This document shows, one piece after another, positions 50,830-56,852 of a stretch of DNA of 57,517 bases. The position numbers and the translations under genes were made by a program. Below the pieces are notes generated by a model. The model ran no database searches. It had not been told where the DNA came from and saw nothing but the letters and a program-made list of their open reading frames with translations. The stretch covers positions 1 to 57,517 of the IMG/VR virus record IMGVR_UViG_3300034375_010865; one strand, written 5' to 3'. The number at the start of each line of letters is the position of its first letter. Position 1 is the first letter of the stretch. Source of the stretch: a virus.

Positions 50830-52797
50830 ATGACCACCTTAGAAGACGTCATTGTCCAGTTACAAACCAACTCAGATAATACAGTTGCAGCTACTGAAGC
50901 TTCGACTGAAAGTATCGTTGGTTCTTTTCAATCTAACTTTACCACGCTTATCGACACGATCAGGGGTGATAGTTTAGATAAACTGGAAGCTACACGAGAA
51001 GCCAATAGAGCTGCACGCCAAGGTGCACCTGGAGCAGGTGGACTGTTGGCCGGTGCTGGTGCTGGGGCAGGCGGACTTCTGGGTGGACTCGGAGGTCTTT
51101 TAGGAGGTTTGGGCGGTATTGGTGCAGGCGCTGGCGGTTTAGGTGCCGGTTTAGGTGTACTACTCGGTGGTGCTGGAATCGGTGGTGGAGCTTTACTTGC
51201 TGGAGGTGGTATTGGTTTAGCCGGTTTAGCAGCTCTTTTATTGTCTATTAATAATTTAGATGGTAAAAAAGTTCGTGCCAATGTCAATGAGATCCTTGCT
51301 ATTAAGGATGACGTTGATGGTGTAGGAGATGTTGCAGCTGTAGGAATTACACTTGGTGCTTTAGGTGCAGGATTAATTGCATTCTCCGCAGGTTCTGCAC
51401 TAGCTTCTGTTTCTTCTGGAATGGCCGAAGGTGTAGAACTATTCACTAAAAGCAATTGGGCTGAAACAGTAAAACAAAATGTATTGACTCTACTTTCTAT
51501 TGGCGATGAGTTTCGTTTAGGTGAATTACAAGTGTTAGCTGAAAGCGGTCCGCTCGCTTTAGCTCTAGGAGGCCTTGGAATAGGCCTCGCCGCGTTTGCT
51601 GTAGGTGAAGGACTAGCAGCTAGTTCCCAAGCTATTTCACATTCAGTTGAAATGTTTACTGGACAAAATTGGGCAGAGTCTGTCAAGAATAATGTATTGA
51701 CACTTTTATCGATCGGCGACTCTTTTAAAGGCGGTGAAGTTCAGGCTGCATTTGAAAGCGGAGCATTAGCAGTAGCATTAGGAGCTTTGGGAGCTGGATT
51801 AGTTGCTTTTTCCGTAGGTGAAGGAGCGGCTGCAGCTGCTGGGGCAATGTCGGGTGCTTTAGAATTATTCACTGGACAAAACTGGGCAGAGTCTGTAAAA
51901 CAAAATGTACTGACGCTTCTCTCTATTGATGATGCTTTAGGTGGCACACTCAATATGTTGGGTGAAACAGCGCTTTTCACCGGAGCAATGACAGCAATTT
52001 CTGCTGGCTTAGTAGCTTTTGCGGTCGGTCAGGGTGCCAATCAAATGACTCAAACCTTGGATTTATTTGGTGAAAATGGATTTGCTCAAACAATTAAAGA
52101 TAATGTAGTCACGCTTCTTTCAATTAACGAATTAGCAGATGAAGGTCAAGCTCTTGAGTTCTTGGAAGCAATGACATCGATGAGCGCAGGACTTGCTTTA
52201 TTTTCTGGGGCTCGGTTGTTTGAAGGTCTGGTCACTGCTGGTAAAAACATTTTAAACTTTTTTAGTGGCGGTGATAAAAGTGCTATTGGTCAAGTAATGA
52301 AGCTGGCTGAGTCATCAGATGATATTGAAAAGGCATCTGATGGATTACAATCGATGTCTGATGCTTTAACTAGGTTTGCTGCTATTGATTTCAATGTAAA
52401 AGATGCTGACTTTACAGGACTAACTAGAAACATTCAAAAAGCAGTACCGCTGATTCAAAGTCTAGCAACTGGTGAATCTAAGCTTTTGGGAAAAGACATT
52501 CCATCTATTTTTGACCCAAGTTTGCGTTTAGATGAAATGGTTGTTGAAATTGGTAAGATTCGTGCAATATTAGGTGCTTCTGTAGAAATTAGTACTGTGG
52601 CTCCAAACCAAGTTTCTATTCCTGCAGATCAATTGAATGCTACTCAGAATCGGACTATTCAAGCACAAGCAGCCAATGTATTTAACAATGTTATAACTGA
52701 TGCATCTGTTAATACTCAATCTACAAATACTATTGTTAATGGTTCTAGTCAAACAGCAAGCGTGTATGACGAGAGAATGAGAATAATGTCTGGTTGA
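50830..52797 (+). CDS. 29: Tape measure protein (gp29-like)
   Basis: 655 aa (T4 gp29: 590). N-terminus MTTLEDVIVQLQTNSDNTVA, then a Gly/Ala/Leu-rich hydrophobic stretch (residues 66-140). Residues about 145-470 are five repeats of about 70 aa: FTGQNWAESVKNNVLTLLSI followed by ALGALGAGLVAFSVGEG. The C-terminal 180 residues are helical, ending in an Asn/Thr-rich tail. Hydrophobic, helical, repeated and directly after the chaperone-like 26/51 genes: this fits a tape measure that sets tail length. SD-like AAGAAG before the ATG. No sequence match to T4 gp29 is visible. Confidence 0.72.
   Translation: MTTLEDVIVQLQTNSDNTVAATEASTESIVGSFQSNFTTLIDTIRGDSLDKLEATREANRAARQGAPGAGGLLAGAGAGAGGLLGGLGGLLGGLGGIGAGAGGLGAGLGVLLGGAGIGGGALLAGGGIGLAGLAALLLSINNLDGKKVRANVNEILAIKDDVDGVGDVAAVGITLGALGAGLIAFSAGSALASVSSGMAEGVELFTKSNWAETVKQNVLTLLSIGDEFRLGELQVLAESGPLALALGGLGIGLAAFAVGEGLAASSQAISHSVEMFTGQNWAESVKNNVLTLLSIGDSFKGGEVQAAFESGALAVALGALGAGLVAFSVGEGAAAAAGAMSGALELFTGQNWAESVKQNVLTLLSIDDALGGTLNMLGETALFTGAMTAISAGLVAFAVGQGANQMTQTLDLFGENGFAQTIKDNVVTLLSINELADEGQALEFLEAMTSMSAGLALFSGARLFEGLVTAGKNILNFFSGGDKSAIGQVMKLAESSDDIEKASDGLQSMSDALTRFAAIDFNVKDADFTGLTRNIQKAVPLIQSLATGESKLLGKDIPSIFDPSLRLDEMVVEIGKIRAILGASVEISTVAPNQVSIPADQLNATQNRTIQAQAANVFNNVITDASVNTQSTNTIVNGSSQTASVYDERMRIMSG
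51433..52239 (+). repeat. Tandem ~70-aa repeats in the tape measure gene
   Basis: Four clear units start at residues 202, 273, 344 and 410 (period 71, 71, 66), each 'x-E-L-F-x-x-x-N-W-A-E-x-V-K-x-N-V-L-T-L-L-S-I'. A degenerate fifth precedes them at about 140-201. DNA copies have diverged, so the duplication is old relative to the fibre repeats. Confidence 0.85.
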
Positions 52798-52810
52798 GGC
52801 GGATACTAAA

Positions 52811-52838
52811 AAACCCCCTAACCGAAGCTAGGGGGTTT
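52811..52838. terminator. Bidirectional rho-independent terminator
   Basis: Stem AAACCCCCTA / TAGGGGGTTT with loop ACCGAAGC, flanked by an A-run on the left and T's on the right. It lies between the convergent tape measure gene and gene 32, so it ends both transcripts. Confidence 0.85.
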
Positions 52839-52844
52839 GTGAAA

Positions 52845-53753
52845 TTAGTCTTCGTTAGCCAGCTTAGAGAAGTACGACATGGTGTCGTCATCGTCGTCAG
52901 AACCGCTTGTGTCTTGTTGTGGCGCCGCTGAGACGGCTTCAACAGTCTTCATTGGCGCTGACTCAGCTGTCATAGACAGGTCCTCACGTTGCTGAGTAGT
53001 CATTGACATATCATTACCCAGAACGGTATCCAGACGAGCCTTCAGTTCCTCATAGGACTTGAAGGTAGCTGGATCAGTAAACTCACCGAGAGGATGAGCC
53101 TGTGCGTAGATACGCTCCATCTCTTCGTCATCTGCCAGTGCACCAGGCGCGGCAAACTCAGAACGATCGTAGTTACGCCAACCACCAACGTTACGAATCT
53201 TCAGTTTGAAGTCAGCACCTTCCCAAAGATCAAATGGGTTTACTGGGTCTTCATCCTCAAACTCAGGCTGCATTGCAGACATAAGCTTCTCAAAGATTTT
53301 CTGACCGTACTGATACAGGAACACCTTGCCTTCATTGGCAGGGTTACCTGAGTCAGATACAATGTAAATGTTGGAGACATAATGGAGACGACGCTTTTGA
53401 TCACGTGCAATCTCTTTATCAGATTCTACACCGGAATTCCAGAGACGTGAATTAAGTTCACCTACTGGATCCTTTTGACCGATAGTGGTGAGAGACTTCT
53501 CAATGTACCACATACCGGTAGTTTTACCCTGGAAGCCATGGTCCCAGTAACGGACCCATGGAAGTTCCTCACCTTCGGGTGCAGGGAGGAAACGGATTAC
53601 AGCGTAACCATTACCTGACTTATCGACTGTTGGTTTCCAGATACGTTCATCTGGGCCTACACGCTGTTCGGAAGACTCATTGAGTTTTGCCGCTGCGTTG
53701 ACCAGTTTGTCAATGGAAGAGGTACGGGAGTTTTTAAGTGCTGCGAGTGTCAT
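52845..53753 (-). CDS. 32: Single-stranded DNA-binding protein gp32
   Basis: 302 aa (T4: 301). N-terminal LAST-like basic start, then GNGYAVIRFLPAPEGEELPW, TGMWYIEKSLTTIGQKDPVG, LHYVSNIYIVSDSGNPANEG and KVFLYQYGQKIFEKLMSAM typical of gp32. The acidic C-terminus (DTSGSDDDDDTMSYFSKLA) is the usual protein-recruiting tail. T4 uses H64, C77, C87 and C90 to bind zinc. Here the whole protein has no cysteine, so the zinc site is lost (H72 may be the remaining His), as in other marine T4-like gp32. It coats ssDNA in replication, recombination and repair. Own sigma70-like promoter at 53793-53821. Confidence 0.95.
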   Translation of the reverse strand: MTLAALKNSRTSSIDKLVNAAAKLNESSEQRVGPDERIWKPTVDKSGNGYAVIRFLPAPEGEELPWVRYWDHGFQGKTTGMWYIEKSLTTIGQKDPVGELNSRLWNSGVESDKEIARDQKRRLHYVSNIYIVSDSGNPANEGKVFLYQYGQKIFEKLMSAMQPEFEDEDPVNPFDLWEGADFKLKIRNVGGWRNYDRSEFAAPGALADDEEMERIYAQAHPLGEFTDPATFKSYEELKARLDTVLGNDMSMTTQQREDLSMTAESAPMKTVEAVSAAPQQDTSGSDDDDDTMSYFSKLANED

Positions 53754-53792
53754 ATTTGTATATCCTTGTATGTACTGAAATATAAGAAGTGT

Positions 53793-53821
53793 ATTGTACT
53801 ATATTTTTGTGTGTTTGTAAA
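53793..53821 (-). promoter_or_regulatory. sigma70-like promoter of gene 32
   Basis: Minus strand: TTTACA (53816-53821), 17-nt spacer, TACAAT (53793-53798), about 40 nt upstream of the gp32 ATG. A short inverted repeat CCTA-N5-TAGG (53823-53835) lies just upstream. The -35 context GGGTTTACAAA is shared with the promoter at 56511-56539. Early or middle expression by host RNA polymerase is likely. Confidence 0.65.
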
Positions 53822-53881
53822 CCCTATTTTTTAGGAAAGGTAATCGATCCTTCCTCGACCTCCATGGGTTTAAGTGGAGGA

Positions 53882-54202
53882 CTATTCTTCGGACGTGCTG
53901 TCCAAATCTCCGGTGCTGCTATCTGGGCAGACACACTCTCCGATTCCTGGGATGGCATCTGTTGATAATGGTTCTTCTGTGGGTTCCACTTCCACGGCAT
54001 CAGCTGGTTCCTCTTCAATAGGCGTAATCTCTTCCATTGGTACTTCTGGTACCGGTTCAATAACTTCTTCGGTATCTTGTTTGAATGCATCTAAGAAGTT
54101 GTCCTTATAGATATAGCTACATGCACCAATGCCTAGAATAACTAAGACAAATGGAACATACATTCCAATTAAACGTAACATAAAATTCCTCAATTTTTTC
54201 AT
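53882..54202 (-). CDS. Small acidic membrane protein
   Basis: 106 aa. A basic start (MKKLRNFMLRL) is followed by one hydrophobic segment (about residues 11-33, VPFVLVILGIGACSYIY). The IGAC could serve as a weak lipobox. The rest is very acidic and Pro-rich (EPVPEVPMEEITPIEEEPAD) with a CVC near the end. It resembles small outer- or inner-membrane anchored proteins such as spanin subunits or superinfection factors, but no family is recognised. It overlaps the end of gene 33 by four bases (ATGA). Confidence 0.6.
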   Translation of the reverse strand: MKKLRNFMLRLIGMYVPFVLVILGIGACSYIYKDNFLDAFKQDTEEVIEPVPEVPMEEITPIEEEPADAVEVEPTEEPLSTDAIPGIGECVCPDSSTGDLDSTSEE

Positions 54203-54429
54203 AGTGGTAACTTATTAATCCTTTCTAGGAAATTAAGATCACGGGCCTCAGCCTCGATCTTATCCTTAATAGAGGTATTGATCAAATTAGGTATACGATC
54301 TGCTTCAATCTCGTGTTGATCCATCAAGTCAATAACTGCATCCATATAGGGTACATCCTTCATATAGATATACTCTTCGACCATATCACAGAAACGCTTT
54401 CGGCTTAGGATCTTGTATTCAATATCCAT
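54199..54429 (-). CDS. 33: Late-transcription co-activator gp33
   Basis: 76 aa from the ATG at 54429, chosen because GAGAAG lies 5 nt upstream and the upstream extension (25 residues) overlaps the previous gene. RFCDMVEEYIYMKDVPYMDA, then HEIEADRIPNLINTSIKDKI and EAEARDLNFLE align with T4 gp33 (KMVEEFGMSYLEATTAFLEE ... PSGIIEKIQSEAIDENLL). gp33 binds the RNA polymerase flap and links it to the sliding clamp for late promoters such as those found upstream of the structural genes here. The C-terminal clamp-binding motif of T4 gp33 is not evident. Confidence 0.78.
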   Translation of the reverse strand: MDIEYKILSRKRFCDMVEEYIYMKDVPYMDAVIDLMDQHEIEADRIPNLINTSIKDKIEAEARDLNFLERINKLPL

Positions 54430-54601
54430 TATTCTTCTCGTTAAGAAACTCTGCATATGCTTCGTTACCACGAAGGATTTCATTAATATCATGGTTGTGT
54501 GCATATTCCATATCGAAAGCAGCCAAATTATCCAAAGCTTTTTTCTTACGAAACTTAGTGTCGAAGTGTTTCTTACGTAGTTTGTTTTTAAGTGTAGCCA
54601 T
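54419..54601 (-). CDS. Small basic protein upstream of gp33
   Basis: 60 aa. The N-terminal third is very basic (ATLKNKLRKKHFDTKFRKKK), the rest acidic (NHDINEILRGNEAYAEFLNE). No family recognised. It has a strong SD (AGGAGG) placed inside the last codons of the gene before it, so translation is coupled. It overlaps the start of gene 33 by 11 nt. A regulatory or nucleic-acid-binding role is possible from composition. Confidence 0.6.
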   Translation of the reverse strand: MATLKNKLRKKHFDTKFRKKKALDNLAAFDMEYAHNHDINEILRGNEAYAEFLNEKNNGY

Positions 54602-54603
54602 AT

Positions 54604-54993
54604 TTATATTCCTCCTGCTGGTGTATAATAGTCGTATATTTCCTGAGTATACCGAGTTGTTTCATTAAAGTCATCAATAGATTCATTGATCACTGAACAC
54701 GGAATACTTTTCATTCCATCATATTGTTCTATTAGTATTGCTAATTTCCATCCTTCAATGTCTTCTATCGTAATATTATAACCTTCTTCTTCTGCTTTTT
54801 CAAGCATAAAGGTATCAAAAATCACATTAAATCTCTTTATGGCTTCTTTATTAATTTTACCACATCCCAGAACTTCAGCAGCAGCTAAACTGGCGATGTC
54901 TTTATATTCCATAATCATATTTTCTTTAGTGATCACCTGACTCATAGCAATACTAGGAACCAAAGCAAACAGTATTGCTATGAGTGTTTTCAT
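54604..54993 (-). CDS. Secreted small protein with signal peptide
   Basis: 129 aa. A clear signal peptide (MKTLIAILFALVPSIAMSQV, cleavage predicted after AMS) and a soluble, acidic mature part with two cysteines (one at C44, one in MKSIPCSVINES), which could form a disulfide in the periplasm. Family not recognised. It is cotranscribed with the lysin candidate and the aldolase (1 nt after the aldolase stop, SD GGGAGAG). Exported phage proteins in such positions often take part in lysis or superinfection exclusion; this is a guess. Confidence 0.62.
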   Translation of the reverse strand: MKTLIAILFALVPSIAMSQVITKENMIMEYKDIASLAAAEVLGCGKINKEAIKRFNVIFDTFMLEKAEEEGYNITIEDIEGWKLAILIEQYDGMKSIPCSVINESIDDFNETTRYTQEIYDYYTPAGGI

Positions 54994-54994
54994 T

Positions 54995-55804
54995 TTAACT
55001 CTCCCTAAACACTTTGTGTATATCTCTCAATAGATTTTTACCTTCGTCACGCTTACGCTGGAACACATTGCGTCCTACAATCATACCGTATCCACCATTC
55101 TTGGCAATTGCTTCTGCTTCCATTAGGATTGCTTCAGTACCACGCCTAGAGCCACCAGAGAAGACCACAGGAATACCACATGCCGCTTTAACAATACGGT
55201 CTACACGGATGCATAAGTCTGCAATGTTATCATACTCAGGAAGCTTGACCTTGATCACGTCTGGTTCCAACTGTGCAGCAATGTATGCTGCATGCATTAT
55301 AGTCTCAAACGAGATAGGATTGAATTCACCTCCACGTGGATATGACCAAAGAATAGTCTTAGCGGTCGGTGATGCATGTGTCTTAATCTTACCAAAGTAA
55401 TTGATCATTTCGTCTTGATCAAGCGATCCAGGATAAATTGTGTATCCAATGCCACCCATTCCTTGAGCTGCAGCTGTAGTTGCATAGACTGCTTGAGTCG
55501 GATCAAGCCAGTCATTCAGATTGTTACCATGATTTAGTTTCATAATGATATCCGGTGCTAAATGCGGATACCAAAACTTTAATAGGTTAGCAGTACGCTG
55601 TGGTAACGCCGTAGCACCAACCAAACCTTTTTCCAACAACTCAGCGATATAGTCAACCTGATAATCTACATCCAACATCTCAGGATGATCGGTGGCATAA
55701 AACGCAGAATGTGGTCCGTGTTCTACTCCTTGATCAATAGGAAGGATGATAGTGTAGTTACCTTTTTTACCGAAATCTGGTTCACATAAACGCTTGTGTT
55801 TCAT
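54995..55804 (-). CDS. fbaB: Class I fructose-bisphosphate aldolase (FbaB/DhnA type)
   Basis: 269 aa (E. coli FbaB 350; archaeal enzymes about 260-280). Motifs: LPIDQGVEHGPHSAF (residues 21-35, E. coli VLPVDQGFEHGPARSF), PDVIKVKLPE with the probable Schiff-base lysine K185, VVFSGGSRRG and MIVGRNVFQRKRDEGKNLLR (E. coli LISGRKAFQRPMAEGVELLN) for phosphate binding. It should interconvert fructose-1,6-bisphosphate with DHAP and G3P. All key motifs are intact, so it is likely active. As an auxiliary metabolic gene it may redirect host carbon flow during infection. Strong SD (GAGGGAAGAG). It overlaps the 53-aa gene by 23 nt. Confidence 0.88.
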   Translation of the reverse strand: MKHKRLCEPDFGKKGNYTIILPIDQGVEHGPHSAFYATDHPEMLDVDYQVDYIAELLEKGLVGATALPQRTANLLKFWYPHLAPDIIMKLNHGNNLNDWLDPTQAVYATTAAAQGMGGIGYTIYPGSLDQDEMINYFGKIKTHASPTAKTILWSYPRGGEFNPISFETIMHAAYIAAQLEPDVIKVKLPEYDNIADLCIRVDRIVKAACGIPVVFSGGSRRGTEAILMEAEAIAKNGGYGMIVGRNVFQRKRDEGKNLLRDIHKVFRES

Positions 55805-55943
55805 TCTCTTCCCTCAATTTTTTAATACGATACTTACAATCCTGCTGTAGACTCTCCAGCTCCTCAATATTTTCATGACGTAGGATAATCTCCATCGCCC
55901 GAATATAATCGGTTGTTTGTTTGATTTCGTGATCAGTCAACAT
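55782..55943 (-). CDS. Small coiled-coil protein (53 aa)
   Basis: 53 codons between the lysin and the aldolase. It reads LTDHEIKQTTDYIRAMEIIL, then ENIEELESLQQDCKYRIKKL, an amphipathic helical hairpin. SD GGGAGAAA 8 nt before the ATG. The ORF overlaps the lysin end by 11 nt and the aldolase start by 23 nt, as expected of a real gene in a dense phage operon. Function unknown. Confidence 0.6.
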   Translation of the reverse strand: MLTDHEIKQTTDYIRAMEIILRHENIEELESLQQDCKYRIKKLREENETQAFM

Positions 55944-56478
55944 TATAGCATTTCTCCCATACCATATAACCTAGAGTAACATCATCGTCAGAAAAGCCCT
56001 TCATGCCTTCTAGGATCGACATATACTTGGCGACACCAATAATACGATTGTCATCTACATCAATGACAAACTTGTCTTCATGAAGATCAGTGCTTCCAGC
56101 GACAAAGTCGATATAACGTTGAGTATCGTTTTCTACAGGTGGAGCCCACTTGTGGATAGCCTCACTGAGAGTGAGTCCAGTGTAAAGGCGGTCCAGAAGG
56201 TCAAACATAGCTGCATATCCCCATTCAGGAGCAGCGAACGACTCAAAGGCTGGGTCATTAGAAGTCTCGCCATAATAGGTTACTCCAGTCTTACGGATAT
56301 TGCCTGGATTATTGTTACGTGTAGGACGATTAGTAGATACATGGGTATAGTCATAGGTGCCAAAGTCAACCTCTGTACAATCAAGCTCATGTGCTTCCGT
56401 TTTGGGAGCAATAATGATAGCGTATATGGAAACAGTGACGATAGTAAAAACAAAAAGGGTCAATACCAAGCGGATCAT
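55933..56478 (-). CDS. Membrane-anchored RNNNPGN-type lysin (endolysin candidate)
   Basis: 181 aa. Residues 4-25 are a hydrophobic N-terminal segment (LVLTLFVFTIVTVSIYAIII), a signal anchor. Residues 52-160 contain TRNNNPGNIRKTGVTYYG, PAFESFAAPEWGYAAMFDLL and GLTLSEAIHKWAPPVENDTQ, the same domain as at the start of the tail spike (40693-42447). Predicted peptidoglycan-degrading enzyme working from the periplasmic face, like signal-anchor endolysins. First gene of its operon, behind a TTTACA-17-TATATA promoter. Alternatively it degrades the wall for superinfection exclusion or entry. Confidence 0.68.
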   Translation of the reverse strand: MIRLVLTLFVFTIVTVSIYAIIIAPKTEAHELDCTEVDFGTYDYTHVSTNRPTRNNNPGNIRKTGVTYYGETSNDPAFESFAAPEWGYAAMFDLLDRLYTGLTLSEAIHKWAPPVENDTQRYIDFVAGSTDLHEDKFVIDVDDNRIIGVAKYMSILEGMKGFSDDDVTLGYMVWEKCYNVD

Positions 56479-56510
56479 GTCAATAACCTATAAAATCAAT
56501 CAATACTACT

Positions 56511-56539
56511 TATATAACACAAAAAGGGGGCTTTGTAAA
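56511..56539 (-). promoter_or_regulatory. sigma70-like promoter of the lysin-aldolase-gp33 operon
   Basis: Minus strand: TTTACA (56534-56539), 17-nt spacer, TATATA (56511-56516), about 33 nt upstream of the lysin ATG. The -35 lies in the loop of the terminator hairpin. Shares GGGTTTACAAA with the gene 32 promoter. Confidence 0.6.
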
Positions 56540-56545
56540 CCCCCT
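56521..56545 (-). terminator. Rho-independent terminator after the WYL_2-like gene
   Basis: Minus strand: AGGGGG, loop TTTACAAAG, CCCCCT, then TTTTTG. It ends the transcript of the 94-aa and DUF932 genes. Confidence 0.8.
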
Positions 56546-56558
56546 AATTTAACTTTTT

Positions 56559-56843
56559 TTATCCCGAAACCCAGCTAATAAGTTTACTGGGTTTAATAGT
56601 ACGCCAACCTTGATTGGTAACACTATAGACTCGGATATAGTCTTTATCCATAATAGTGTCAAAGCTCTCCAAAAGATCATCATACTCTGTTAGACCAACA
56701 CCTGGATGTTCTTCTGGAATATAGTCAGGATCAAGGGTTACCTTACGGTTGGTCTGGGTACCGTCCGCCTTTTCAAAGCGGACGTCAACAATACCCTTTT
56801 GGACTTTCTCAAGAAAGTTTTTCATCATATTTGCATCAGCCAT
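56559..56843 (-). CDS. WYL_2 / DUF2693-like small protein
   Basis: 94 aa. VQKGIVDVRFEKADGTQTNR, then KVTLDPDYIPEEHP and IRVYSVTNQGWRTIKPSKLI fit the small Sm-like SH3-barrel family (WYL_2, DUF2693) common in T4-like phages: a strand pair, an 'IP' segment and a final 'V-x-x-x-W-R-x-x-x' strand. Function unknown; nucleic-acid or ligand binding is likely by fold. It lies 9 nt after the DUF932 gene and is followed by a terminator. Confidence 0.7.
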   Translation of the reverse strand: MADANMMKNFLEKVQKGIVDVRFEKADGTQTNRKVTLDPDYIPEEHPGVGLTEYDDLLESFDTIMDKDYIRVYSVTNQGWRTIKPSKLISWVSG

Positions 56844-56852
56844 TATTATCTC

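Noticed and set aside
50928-51686. Minus-strand 252-codon Pro/Ala-rich frame
   Set aside because: It is the complement of the Gly/Ala/Leu-rich tape measure; composition alone explains the open frame.
54601-54608. TATAAATA on the minus strand
   Set aside because: The box runs into the ATG of the 60-aa gene and is made up of the end of the previous gene plus the start codon; transcription from it would remove the start.
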